From positions 81,557,868 to 81,621,867 of the forward strand of contig OY282607.1 in the NCBI GenBank assembly GCA_958298945.1: DNA of 64,000 nucleotides, written 5' to 3'. The translations under genes and the position numbers were made by a program. Of this stretch, positions 37,140-48,393 are shown one piece after another; positions within the stretch are counted from its first letter, which is position 1, and every line of letters begins with the position of its first letter. Source of the DNA: Atherix ibis. Taxonomy: Eukaryota > Arthropoda > Insecta > Diptera > Athericidae. A model generated the notes under the pieces. The model saw only the letters and a program-made list of their open reading frames with translations, was not told the origin of the DNA and searched no databases.

Positions 37140-37795
37140 TTTAGGGTGAGCTGTGGGTAAAGATCGCGGTACGTATTCCCACTCATCGAAACGTCACTTT
37201 CTTCAGTCAAAGCAACGCAGCCGTTGAAGATTTACGAATCTCATTGAGTGATCCTATTCTCAATATTATTCAAATTTCTTTTGAAACTGTTATGCTAGCC
37301 TAGGCCATAGTTTCATAGGTTTGTTCAATGAAAAATTTAATTTGTTATCAAGCAAATCTCTGGAATAGAGCATTATTCTGACGATTTTTGTGCGTCTGGC
37401 AGTACCATTGTTAAAGAATTTCATAGGTCAACTATGCTTCACCAAGCAACGGGGGAAGCTGAGACCACCAATCCGATCGTACGAGAGCTGTGTGCAATTA
37501 TTTGATCCTTTTCACGTTCGGTGTCTCCATTTGTTTTGTAATATGCTGGGATGTGAAGACACTACATTGCCAACCTTCGAACCCACCCTACAATCTCCGC
37601 AATGCTGGGTACAAGCCTGTCACGGCAATGTTTACTTTTCGAAATTCACAATAATTTTCTTCTCGGAAACCACCCTTGCCCCATTTGCCGATCCTCTTAT
37701 GCTCAACTCACTATCGTTAATCTTCTAAAGGAATATACCTTATCTAAACTTGCCCTTCTAATAAAATCTTCTCTATTGAGGAGCTTTTTTTTTTA
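37140..37795 (+). pseudogene. Non-LTR retrotransposon 3' end (RNase H and C-terminal tail), relic
   Basis: 37.18-37.31 kb translates as VTFFSQSNAAVEDLRISLSD followed by PILNII, an RNase H-like block (FSDSxAAVE with the Asp lost). 37.63-37.79 kb gives NNFLLGNHPCPICR and QLTIVNLLKEYTLSKLALLI, a Cys-containing tail. The same two blocks in the same order occur at 51.47-52.04 kb on the other strand, so they belong to one element family. Frames are broken. Confidence 0.6.
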
Positions 37796-37979
37796 ATTTG
37801 TAAGAACAAACGAACACATAATCTACAAATTTTTAATTAGCTCTAACTGATCCATCCAACCAACAAATGACCGAGTTTATCCAACCCACATAATTACAGG
37901 TCCGCACATGACATAATAGCCATGGTACTATACCATGGCCTTTAGCTCATGTACCAGGAACCTCATAAAGAAACAACTT

Positions 37980-38420
37980 TGGGTGTTTCCACCTTTCGTA
38001 TCAATATTGGAAGGCTTCAAATGGAATCGCCTTCAGCTCCTCGGTTACACCCTTTTGCATGTTGTTGATAGTACCAGGATGACTGTCCTTTCAAGGCATT
38101 TTTGATCTTGTTGAGGGTGGGGTGGTCTGATAACTCATAGCAATCCATATTTCTAAAAAGAAGCTCCTTGATGGAGGTGACCATATGACAGGAGGCGCTT
38201 TGTCAAGATGGATCATCCAAGTGTCTGCAATAACCGATTTCACACGAAGAACACTTTTTCTGTGACTTTCATGAACTTATACATCAGCTTCAATATAAAT
38301 CGATTGTATGACCTCTTCCAATGAGTCATAAGGGAACATTCCTTATCAAGAGTATTCCCGTGCTCTTGATATGGACTGTTCCCTTTTGACTCGTTGTAAG
38401 TTTTCATAAGTTAAACTTGG
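37980..38420 (-). pseudogene. Mariner relic (NIQKSVT type)
   Basis: The - strand gives GTINNMQKGVTEELKAIPFE, nearly the same as the relic at 26.8 kb. The flanking 400 bases share scattered phrases with 48.5-49.3 kb (for example GTGTCTGC followed by GATTT). Old copy, no intact frame. Confidence 0.5.
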
Positions 38421-39430
38421 GGATTTACTGCGAATTTACAAATTTCTTTCGTAACGCTTACTATTTAAATATTCAGACAAAATTTTCCCCAAGTAGTAAT
38501 TTTAATAAATATAATCACCAAATATTATTTATAATTATTACATAAACTTATGGCTCATATCAATATTTTAACCAACATACAAATAATATATTGCAGATTA
38601 TTTTTCTAGTAAAAATTATAAATTTCTAATACTTGTAGTTGGTACAGTTAAGAATTTTATATGTCACTTCTTTTAATTATTTGTCTGATTTTTACACCGA
38701 AATATTTTCATAAAATTCGTAAACTTTTAAAAAAAACTACCCTAAAATGGTTCAGTGATTTCAAGTATATATATTTTATCGAAACTTTCACATAAAAATC
38801 TAAAACTTTCCAGTACAATAAATTTCGATTGAAAATTGTTATTCTACGAACATAAAATTTAGTCAAAAGAAAAAATTTTCGGGTAGATTTGTTCCATATT
38901 GTTTCTCTTTCGGGTAGATATATTGCCGGATTATTTCTATTTATTTGTAGTTAGTTTTTTACTTTAAAAAGTTAATTTTTTTTTTAATTTCTTTTTATCT
39001 ATAATATTGATAAATATATATATATATATACTCGTATATAGGTAACTAGAAATCGATGCCAAAATAATAATTTTATTTAATTTCTATTTTTTTAATTATT
39101 CAATTTATAAAATCTTATATGTAATAAATATTTTTAATATTTTTAAATTATATCTATTTAAAGCGAAGTAAAATTTTCATGCATGAATAATTCTTTTTGA
39201 AACTATAAATATTTTATAATAAAAACAAAATAAATATTTCAGTTTTTTGAATATTTAAAAGGTGATTCAATTTTTCATTTGAAGCGATTTTTCCTTTTTC
39301 TGTTTTTTTTATTAATAAATTTGTTCTAGAAATCGAATTAATTTCTTAGCTCATAAAAGTTTTTTAACCTAGAATCCTACATATGAGAGACTAAAAGGAC
39401 TTGAAGTGAAGAGATAGTAAAAACAATTGA
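38421..39430. other. AT-rich DNA with a short TA microsatellite
   Basis: A (TA)n run lies near 39016-39030. No gene recognised. Confidence 0.45.
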
Positions 39431-39434
39431 CTCA

Positions 39435-39790
39435 CGATCAAAGCTTACAATTGACAGTAAATTATTTATTTATAATGCATTACTTAACCCTATTTAGATC
39501 TACAGTCTATAAATCGGTTGTCCTACCAAGCCTCAAAATTCCCGTCATATCCAATTCATTTAGTAAAAAATCCTTCGAAATATTGTGAATGATTTTTATT
39601 ACTCGTATGTTCGTAACGGGATTATACATTGTGATCTCAAAGTTCTTTTCGTACATCAATTAACTTTTCCTCGTTATAAAAAGTTGCATCTTTATTTATC
39701 ATATGATACCAACTCTCATATGAGAGAGTTATCCTCAGCGACTGTCTCCAGTAAAATCCCTTGCCACTTGAATAGACAATAGTAACGTGC
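39435..39790 (+). pseudogene. Jockey-like retrotransposon C-terminal fragment
   Basis: Translation shows KLFIYNALLNPI, then KILRNIVNDFYYSYVRNGII followed by HCDLKVLFV. This is the pattern LRxIVNAPWYVRNxxIHxDLKVP found just before the end of Jockey-type ORF2. It is followed by HMRELSS and KIPCHLNRQ. An earlier part is frameshifted. Confidence 0.55.
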
Positions 39791-39972
39791 TTTATTGAGC
39801 TTATCAAAGGTTTAATTAAGTCTCAAGAGTCGAACTAGCACGGCTGAGTGTTAGTTCGGTCCTTCTTTTATGCTCCACCTAATTACAATGATATTTTTAT
39901 AATAAATGTGCTTATTAATTTTGCTAGTTGTAGTTATCTAATTAATTAACTAAAAACATATAATATTGTTTA

Positions 39973-40801
39973 TACGAGGTATCGCGAAAGACTGTTTAAA
40001 AAGTATCGCGAATTTTGTGTTTTTTCAAAAATTATTTATTTATTCATGAGTATCTATTTTGTTCGCTTCAAAGTAATCCTCACCAGATATTATACACTTG
40101 TGCCAACGTTTTTTCCAATCCTCGAAGCACTTCAAATCCTTCGATGCCATCTTTATCTCCTCAATCGTAGCGTAGCGTCGTCCTTTCAAGGGGTTGTTAA
40201 GTTTCGGGAACAAGAAAAAGTCACAGGGGCCCATATCTGGGGAATACGGTGGCTGCGGCATTATTAGTGTGTTGTTTTTGACAAAAAATTCGCGTACAAG
40301 CAAAGATGCGTGAGCAGAAGCGTTATCATGGTGCAAAAGCCAATTTTTGTTTTTCCACAAATCCGGGCGTTTCTAGCGGATTGCTTTGCGCAACTTGCGT
40401 ATAACTTGCAGGTAATATTCCTTATTGACAGTTCTACCCTGTTGCAAGAACTCATAATTGATTGGAATGATTGAGCTTTGGTTTCCACGTCATAACCATA
40501 AACCCATGATTCTTCACCAGTTATGACCCTCTGGAGCAAATTTGGGTCGTCGCGGACAGAGTCAAACAGCTCCTTAGCAATATTAATGCGATGCTGTTTT
40601 TGGTCAAAAATGGGCAAAAATCAAAGACGCGCCAAAACACGTGCAAGCAAAGCAGCTGTAAAAAATTAACTGAATATTCAAAATGGCCGAACTTGTTGGC
40701 ATAAGTGAGAAACATGAGTACCAACATAACGCCACAAAAAATCGAATATACGTAACCCGCGGAAATTCAAAATTCGTGATATTTTTTGAACAGACCTCGT
40801 G
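39973..40801 (-). mobile_element. Deletion-derivative mariner (lineage of the 10.4-kb element)
   Basis: The left end TA-CGAGGT carries an extra short insertion before CTGTTTAAAAAGTATCGCG; the right end is AAAAAATATCACG-type on the - strand. The - strand holds DQKQHRINIAKELFDSVRDD, VITGEESWVYGYDVETKAQS (first-Asp region, Asp changed to Glu-Glu), WLLHHDNASAHASLLVREFF (second Asp), PPYSPDMGPCDFFLFPKLNN (third Asp) and RWHKCIISGEDYFEANK. The 5' leader joins directly to DQKQHR, so the HTH region is deleted, with the same join as in the 10.4-kb element. A frameshift lies near 40300. Confidence 0.82.
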
Positions 40802-40949
40802 TTTAATTACTTCGTTTTTAATTATATAATATTTTATCAATATAACAATATTATCCTGTTTTCATAAATCCGTCAACAATTATATTTAGAAATTTTTTTT
40901 TTAATTTTATGAATTGAAAGTTAACAAATCTTGAAATTATAAAATCGAC

Positions 40950-42000
40950 ATCTTAAGCTACGCTTACATCATTCGAGAAATTGACGAATTTTAGGAAATA
41001 TTGTAAATTTTTTCAGCTTGAACGGTGTAATACCATATATGCTCGAACGTATTGTACGCACACTTTCCCCTCGATCGTTCATGTTTTGAGCGAACAAAAT
41101 ATACCGATTTGCTCAAATAGCCTAATTAGCGCATAATTGTACCATAGATGCTCGATCTTTTGAAGCAATGAGTTCGAACACGTAGCTCGAAAGAAATTTT
41201 TTTAAGCGAGCTGCGCGTTCGAGCGCGAACATGATTGTAGTTTGGATATTTTGCAGTGTGATTTGTGTGAAAAATATTTGTGTATTCAAATTTTATTTTA
41301 TTTCTGTTTCGATTTGCCGTTTATTTGTAAAAAGAATGTCACAAAATATATTTTTCAACTATAGCAGTGACGTTGAATTTCCCAGTCTAGATATTGGCGT
41401 ATCTTCATTACCAAGATGATGAAAAGTGCTGTATAATTACTACCCGAAGTTTACTGTCCTTACCTGACCTCACCTCCCTCGGCACTGTTTTCACTGCAGC
41501 TCCATCGCTATCATACAACATCAGCCAAATCGTTGCAACTGCTACACTCATTGCTCCACGTCGTTTTATCTACTGCATTCTCTTGAATTATTCTATTTTA
41601 TATTTTTTAAATATTTATTTATTATTTTCCATTTTTCTTGGTTACCAAATATATTGGACTACGAAATGCAATAAACACAATTAAAAATCGTTCATGAATA
41701 CGAAACAAATGTCAAATGTGAAATGAATGAAGAAAAAAATCTAACGGGGCGAACTTTGATCGAGCTTAAGTGTAAGCACTGCTCAGAAATTGTTTGAGGG
41801 TTCGTGAATGTAATCGAAACATTTTCATTTCCCTTCCGAAGACTTGTACAAAAATGTTCGAGCAGATGTCCATTAACTCGAATGGTATAATCAGTGTTAA
41901 AATGTTTCTTTTAACTGAACGAATTTGAGACAACCAATTGGTTCGAATAATTCGAGCATTTGTCGAATGAACTAATCGTACTATTAGGAATAGTATTATT
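40950..42000. mobile_element. About 1-kb TCGA-rich non-autonomous element
   Basis: The left subterminal CATTCGAGAAATTGACGAATT and right AATTCGAGCATTTGTCGAATG are inverted relatives (about 17 of 21). CTCGA/TTCGA motifs recur at least eight times in the first 270 bases and again in the last 250. The 3' half has a partner at 8.5-8.8 kb. The centre (41.23-41.58 kb) is less AT-rich with open frames of 60-96 codons that I do not recognise. Repeated subterminal motifs suggest a hAT-like or similar cut-and-paste element (inference). Confidence 0.5.
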
Positions 42001-42186
42001 TTGCGACAAAATTTTATTTTTCCCTTTAAATCCTTTTGATTTTTTCACCTATTTATTTAGTCGATTTATAATTATTTACTTTTGAGAATTCAAATAAAAA
42101 TTTAAAACAATTACTTTGCAATTTAGATGAAAATGAAAAATTAGAAGAAAAAAAAACAATTTTGAAAATTGTTTTTTTTGGCACAG

Positions 42187-42424
42187 AAATTAATTTAATG
42201 TTGCCAAATCATCGATAACACTCATCATTGGCAGCCAAACCAATACTAGGTTTGTACTAGATTTTGCATCGAAAAGAAAATTACGATTTCATGAACTCTG
42301 CCAACTCATCATTGAAGTGATTTTATTCTATTGGGAATGGTGGTGTTTTCCATTGGCATTTGTACGTGTGGGATTTTATGATTTACTCGAATCACGTTTT
42401 TATGTGGCATATTATATGGGATAG
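42187..42424 (+). other. Exon-like block of unknown origin
   Basis: A pyrimidine-rich acceptor (GTTTTTTTTGGCACAG) and a consensus donor (ATAG|GTAAGT) bound 238 bases of more balanced composition. One frame is open for about 75 codons, up to a TAG that coincides with the donor, and reads ELCQLIIEVILFYWEWWCFP then LAFVRVGFYDLLESRFYVAY. I recognise no family. It could be a noncoding or alternative exon, an old coding fragment, or chance. Confidence 0.25.
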
Positions 42425-43920
42425 GTAAGTACCGAATAAACAGAAATTCATGTGCGTAAAATCTCATCGAGAAATCTATCTCGATGAAATCGACAACAAA
42501 CCAAAGTGTTTAATTTAGATTAGAAATCCATTAATAGAATTTCATTTTACTCTTTGGCAAAGCACTTCCGTCCATTCAAGTGAACAGGAAAATCGTATTT
42601 AGATGTTAAATAAATGCATTTCCATTGAATTGGAACTTAAAACAGGTGAAAATTATTTGAAGAAGATGAATGAGTAATCTTTAGTAGCAATACACATATA
42701 TATATATATATTTGTACTATAATCGTAAAAGATGAACAAATGTTGAAAGTTGAAGATAATATTCGATTCCTAAATGATTTACCTGGAAAATTACTTTTGG
42801 ATGCCATTCACAAATTCTAATACACAAAAACGTAACATGTACGAATAAGTAATGAAGCACTCTCGGGGTCATTGTGTAATTAAATATTTCCAACCAATAT
42901 TAAGGAAAATGAAGGCAGAATCTAAAGAAAGAGCATTATTTAAATTAATACAATCTGATCACAAATAAAATAAGAAAATTTGTACACAAATATCAAATCA
43001 GTCTTCAACTCCCAGTGGATATTATTTAGAATCCCAAAGTAAATATCCTTCACCGAATTTAAATTCTTATGCGTCTTTCTTAAGATATTATATAGACTTT
43101 ATTTACTTATATAAACAGACATAGATATTTATATATATTTCTGAAAATATGTATGTATAGTATATGAGTAGATGAAAACTTAAATGTATTTATTCAGAAA
43201 ATTTTTGTATTTTACATAATAAATAAATAATAAATATACAAATGATTTTATGTTTGTAGACAAATAGAATAGGGTAGGTCAAGAAAAATCAACTTCGAAA
43301 GGTACGAATATTGAAATTTAGAAGATTCGAACAAAGGTAAAAGCAATAAGAAGCACAAAAGCTAAAAAAAAAATGGCAGAAAAAATTTTGAAGATGGCGC
43401 CAGTAAAAAGTAGATACTTCAAAATGGCTACCGTCATACAATTAATATGTATAAAACGTGGTGGTTATCATCTGACAAATACAATCGTTTGATTTAATTA
43501 ATCAACAACTTTTATTAGCTGCTCTTTTTCTGCATCCTTTTACTAAATAAAACGTGAAGTCTTGTGTTGTAGATATTTATTAAAAGAAATAAAAAAAAAA
43601 CACAATAATAGAACATTTAATTTGTCCTTTATTTGAATATATAAAAATAATATAGAACTCGTTAGGATTTTTGTTTTGTTTAAAATATGGGCATTTCTCT
43701 TATTCCTATTATAAGATACTGTTCATGAGCCCAAAACTAAATATATTTTTTGTAACAGTTCCGCCATTTGAAAATTGCTAAGCATCTATATTTATGAAGA
43801 AAAAAATTATTTAGCATAAAGTTTGGCATTTTTTTATTATGGATAATTTTAATACCTACAAATACGTTAAAATGGAAAACTGGTGATTCTGTCATAGCCA
43901 CGTTTCGCCCTTTAAGGGGG
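42425..43920. other. AT-rich DNA with a TA microsatellite
   Basis: A short (TA)n run lies near 42694-42710. No gene recognised. Confidence 0.4.
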
Positions 43921-43924
43921 GACT

Positions 43925-44165
43925 ATATCATTAGCGTTGAGGCTAATTTCGCCCACGGTGCTTACGTCAATAAGCAAAATTCTCTTATACAGGTCTCTAA
44001 ATATGCACAAATAATTGTATATCTTCGAATAGTAACTGTCTTGTGTATAATTTGATCTGAAGGTGTCATTGGATCGTATTTCTTTAAAAATAAAGAAGAA
44101 GGGGCCGTTACCGTAAATTCTGAGCACTATGGCTATATGATAATTAACCTATTTCGGTCTAATAT
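43925..44165 (+). pseudogene. IS630/Tc1-like transposase relic
   Basis: Translation gives EANFAHGAYVNKQNS, then after a gap EEGAVTVNSEHYGYMI. Both blocks match the better copy at 44.58-45.31 kb (SDKAHFHLSGYVNKQN; NDEGAAITVNSERY) in order. The DNA between them is rearranged. Confidence 0.55.
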
Positions 44166-44214
44166 TAAGACTTAATTTGAACTGAATTTAAAAAAAGGCA
44201 TCACAATACTTGCC

Positions 44215-44360
44215 TCGAAGATTGTGTGATTTGACGCCATTCTTGCAAAGTTTACAAAAAAATTGTTTTTATATAATTTAATAATCCTCAAATATGACAG
44301 CATTCATAAATCAAGATCTGTCAAATAATGCTTGAATTACAGTCCGAAATGTTTAGAGAA
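44215..44360. repeat. Dispersed repeat copy (GATTTGACGCCATT family)
   Basis: It begins with CGAAGATTGTGTGATTTGAC and ends with GAATTACAGTCCGAAAT, the inverted arrangement of phrases seen at 9530-9665 and related to 34990-35150. Confidence 0.45.
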
Positions 44361-44579
44361 AAATTCATTTTAATGATGTTATAAATTAAATATAATATCA
44401 ACTTCAATACAATATAATAAAATAAAATGTTTATCAAAACCTCAATTTGAAGTGCGTTTTATTAAACATGGTTTTCGAAGATGTATAAAGTGGTCCATCT
44501 AGCGGTTGCATTTTGAACCACTATTTATTTGAAGTACTTGAGTGTTAAATGTTATCAGGAATTGATAGATTGTTAGTTG

Positions 44580-45310
44580 AAAGTCTGAATTTTACGAAAT
44601 GGTAGTCCATACGCTTGAAGAAAACTGGGAAATATTGAGAACTTACTTCCAAAGTGGTGAGTCTTCAACCCAAACTGTGAGAAATTTAAAAAAAAATGAG
44701 TAAAGATCGAATGCCATCACGTCAACTTGTGGACAAATTCGTGAAGCGATTTCGCGAAACTGGTTTATTGGTTGCCAAAGCAACTTGTTCCCGCTCTAAT
44801 ACAGTCACCGTTCTCAGGAATTAAACCTCAACTCGTCACCGTTCTCAGGAATTGAACATTTCTCGTACTTCTCTGTTGAGAATTTTGCACAAAGACCTCA
44901 GTATGAAAGCTTACAAAGTTCAATTATGACCGTCCGATGCATTTTCGGTTTGCCCAATGGGCTCAAGATCAATTGGCCGAAGATGAGCATTTTTACCGAA
45001 AAATCATCTTTTCGGATAAGGCCCATTTCCACCTCAGTGGGTATGTCAACAAACAAAATTGTCCCATCTGGGGCTCAGAAAATCCATACGTCACCATGGA
45101 AAAGCCGATGCATCCACAACGAGTCACAGTTTGGTGCGGATTTTGGATTGGAGGCATCATTAGTCCGTTTTTCTTCGAAAACGATGAAGGAGCCGCCATT
45201 ACGGTCAATAGTGAGCGCTATCGTTTCCAGAAGTTGAAGAGAATGACATGGACGACATTTGGTTTCAACAGAATGGAGCCACTTGCCACACAGCCAACGT
45301 AACAATCCAA
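44580..45310 (+). pseudogene. IS630/Tc1-like transposase, N-terminal two thirds, broken
   Basis: The frame changes several times but the order is that of a complete N-terminal part: VHTLEENWEILRTYFQSGES (HTH), RMPSRQLVDKFVKRFRETGL, a small tandem duplication at 44804-44853 of GTCACCGTTCTCAGGAATT, SYFSVENFA, then an open stretch 44937-45302 with RFAQWAQDQLAEDEHFYRKI, FSDKAHFHLSGYVNKQNCPI (the first catalytic acidic position reads SDKAH) and QRVTVWCGFWIGGIISPFFF. It stops before the second and third catalytic blocks, so the C-terminal third is missing. Confidence 0.7.
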
Positions 45311-46140
45311 CTTTTGGGTACTGCATATTAATTTTTTTAAAAATTATCTTCTATAAATTTCAAATTGAATTTTTATTATAAAATTGAAAAATATAATTTA
45401 AAAAAAAATAGTCAGATTGCTTTTTGAGGATTGTCCAGAAGTTATCCTCTCGTTCTCTACTATATAATTTCTATGGGGTTGTGATTTGGTTCTTATGGTG
45501 GCTATATATTATTTTATAAAATCGAAAATCTCTACGTAATTTCGAACTATTTTAAGGTTAAGTAACTTGCTGCACAATGAATCCTTTATCAACTCTAACC
45601 AAAGCCGTGATGTCAGAGCATTGATCTTTAAAATATTTAGATTTAAATATTCTTTCAATTCACATGGACTTTCCTACATCGTATATAGAAGGGCGACCCA
45701 AACTACGAGTATAATCAAGCCACCGCCTTGCTTCACGGCTGCCATCACAGCTTCATGCGACGCATGTAAATTTTTCTTTTAAGCCCAAAGATCTGACACT
45801 TTAACTCATCCATCCAGAGTACATTCTTACAGTCCTCAGCAGTCCAGTTTTAATTGAATAAAGCCCACCCCATTTTTTTAAAATTATTTTCAGGGTGTAG
45901 TAATCGTTTTCAACGAAATTGAGATGTTTCAAGTCTCCGTCTTCTTTTGCCTTGTTGCGCAAATTAAGCGATCCTTGTGGCAAACTCTAATAACTAAGTA
46001 ACACAAATATTTAGCTGCTATCTATTTTTTAAATATTGCAGGAAATTATAAGAAAATATTTTAAATATATAAAATATCCAAAGAAATAATATATGTTTTC
46101 GATTTATTTAAATTTTAGCCAAAAGTATTTTAGAGAATAT
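45311..46140. other. Unassigned sequence
   Basis: 45.59-45.99 kb is less AT-rich. Phrases such as CATCCATCCAGAGTACATTC suggest Tc1-like transposon debris on the - strand, but no full motif was found. Confidence 0.3.
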
Positions 46141-46215
46141 GCTACGAGGGTCGTTCAATAAGTCCTTAAAAAACCGAGAAATTGCGCTCGTAGTGTCGGT
46201 AAAGATTTTTTAAGT

Positions 46216-46301
46216 AATTGACCTATGGTATGGATCGAGCTGAAATTTTGACAGCAGTAAAGCTGTCAAAATTTCAGCTCGATCCATACCGTAGGTCAAT
46301 T
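46216..46301. repeat. 40-bp inverted duplication inside a mariner leader
   Basis: Arms 46216-46255 and 46262-46301 are reverse complements with one mismatch, around a 6-base loop. The right arm is the normal family leader (GATCGAGCTGAAATTTTGAC orientation in the sisters); the left arm is the extra inverted copy, replacing the leader sequence that the sister copies have at this place. Confidence 0.9.
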
Positions 46302-46344
46302 TCTATCGTCGATTAAAGTTAACGACATTTATTTGTGCATAACA

Positions 46345-47338
46345 ATAGAAAAAAGCGAGTTTAGGGCTGTCATCAAACATCTCCATATGAAAGGCTTAAG
46401 CCCGAAAGAAATCAAAGCTGAGTTGGATGCAGTTCATGGCACATCTGCACCTGTGTTTGCGACGGTTTACAATTGGGTGAATGAATTTAAACGTGGCCGT
46501 TCATCCACAAAAGATGAACATTGTTCAGGACGCCCAGTTGAGGTCTACTCCTGAAATCATCGACAAAATCCACGATCTGATTTTGAACGATCGGCGAATT
46601 AAAGTGCGCGAATTAGTTGAGGCCACGGGCATATCACAAGGTACAGTCGCTTCAATTTTGCATGAAAAATTGTCTGTGAAAAAAATTTCGGCAAGATGGG
46701 TGCCGCGTTTGCTCTCAGAGGAGAATAAGCGCAATCGTGTAGTGGACTCTGAGGCTATGTTGGCACTCTTTCATCGCAATCCTGCCGAATTCCTTCGTCG
46801 ATATGTCACTGTGGATGAAACCTGGATACACTACTACACTCCAGAAATGAAGAGACAGTCATCACAGTGGATTTTAAAGGGTGAACGGGCTCCGAAGAAG
46901 GCAAAAACTGTGCCATCGGCCGGCAAGGTGATGGCCACGGTCTTTTGGGATTCGCAGGGCATCATTTTTATCGACTACTTGGAAAAAGGAAAAACAATAA
47001 CAGGAGCGTATTACGCGTCGTTATTGCAACAGTTGAGCGAGGAAATCAAAGAGAAACGCCCCCATCTGAAGAAGAAAAAAATCCTCTTGCATCAGGACAA
47101 TGCGCGTGTGCACACCTGCGCTGTTTCCATGGCCAAAATTGTGGAATTGAGAATGGAATTGTTGCAGCATCCCGCTTATTCACCAGATTTGGCCCCGAGT
47201 GACTATTTTCTTTTCCCCAATCTGAAGAAATGGCTTGGCGGACGACGGTTCACTTCCAACGAGGACGTCATTGCACAAACGGATGAGTATTTTGCAGAAC
47301 TTCCGAAATTCTATTTTTTGGACGTGATAAAAATTTAG
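46345..47338 (+). pseudogene. Mariner transposase, family copy 2, three lesions
   Basis: Compared with copy 1, the start ATG reads ATA (46345); two bases (GT) are lost near 46545, in the codons after SGRPVE, shifting the frame; and a Leu codon near the end reads TAG (stop at 47336-47338). Between the second and third lesions the frame is open and holds the second HTH (VEATGISQGTVASILHE), VTVDETWIHYY, LLHQDNARVHTCA and YSPDLAPSDYFLF, so all three catalytic Asp residues of the DD34D triad are kept. The tail after the TAG still reads EKRLEKCIEQKRYY, which shows where the family's protein should end. Confidence 0.88.
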
Positions 47339-47459
47339 GAAAAACGGTTGGAAAAGTGTATAGAGCAAAAAAGATATTATGTTAAAAAACAAAAATTTTT
47401 TTTTTTAAAAAACAGTTTTTTTCCATCTTTTTCTAAGAACTTATTGAACGACCCTCATA

Positions 47460-48393
47460 TTATCAAGGTGGCTGCATACTTTTGGCCTACAGTGCTATTA
47501 TTTTTAGATAAATAGTGCACATATAAATTCTTATAATTCGTCATTTTCTTATAACAAGTCATAATGTAATATTATAATGAATTTTTTTTTAATTAAGTTA
47601 TTTTCTGATTTAATTTTTGATAAAGTTGATAGACGATGACAATTTCTTCAAATTTTTTGTAATTATTACCCTTCTAAGTAAGAAATTCGTTATTCTTCTT
47701 TTTTCTATCAACATTTTCGTTTTTTTATTTATTTTATAAAAAAAATAAGTCTGTTATTATCTAAAAGAGAAAAAAGCAAAAACACTGCAAAAGTATTTTG
47801 TTCATAATTTATTTACGGAAATTTTTCTACTGTTCAAGATCAAGGTTAATCTTGAAATATTATGAATAAATGCGTTAAGAAAAGATGCTTCCTCCTTTTT
47901 AAATATTAAAATTTATTGATGAAAACAGAAAATGTTTACTAAAGAGACAGTATATCCATCCTAATTTGGGAATCCTTAAGGGTATATATATTTATGTATA
48001 TGTATGATATAAAGTAAATTGATCTAGGCCAGTTCTGTAAAAGTTTTATAAGAAAATTTTCGTATAGTACAAACAATTTGATAAAATAACATGTATTTTT
48101 TTTTTATGATATAAAAACAGAAAAAAAATACTTATTTTGTTTTATTTTAATTGGTATACATCATATTTGTAGATGAAAAATGATTTTTCTACAATTGTCT
48201 TATAAAAAGGAATGTGAAATTCATGAAAAAATTTATAAAAATAGAACAGAATCGCACTAAGTACAATTTTAGTAACTCAATTTACGTGTATTATGGAAGA
48301 GACTAGATATATAAAATTTATCTTTTGGAATAATTTATTTCATAAAATATTGGCTAATTCATAAAAAATGTACATTTAAGAGCATCTCTATTC
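47460..48393. other. AT-rich DNA, nothing recognised
   Basis: Low-complexity sequence; no gene or repeat partner. Confidence 0.45.

Larger units (their letters stand above)
46143..47459 (+). mobile_element. Young mariner family, copy 2
   Basis: TA-CGAGGGTCGTTCAATAAGTC at the left and the complement ending GACCCTCA-TA at the right bound 1.32 kb. The copy is + strand, opposite to the copies at 32.3 and 61.0 kb, and carries an extra inverted duplication in its 5' leader. Confidence 0.92.

Noticed and set aside
37390..37728. 112-codon frame as a host gene
   Set aside because: It overlaps the tail of the retrotransposon relic that has a partner at 51.5 kb, and the better-matching tail frame is a different one.
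42301..42424. The 42.3-kb exon-like block as the missing TM3-TM7 exon of the receptor
   Set aside because: It has no DRY-like motif or class-A landmarks, and its frame ends in a stop at the donor site.
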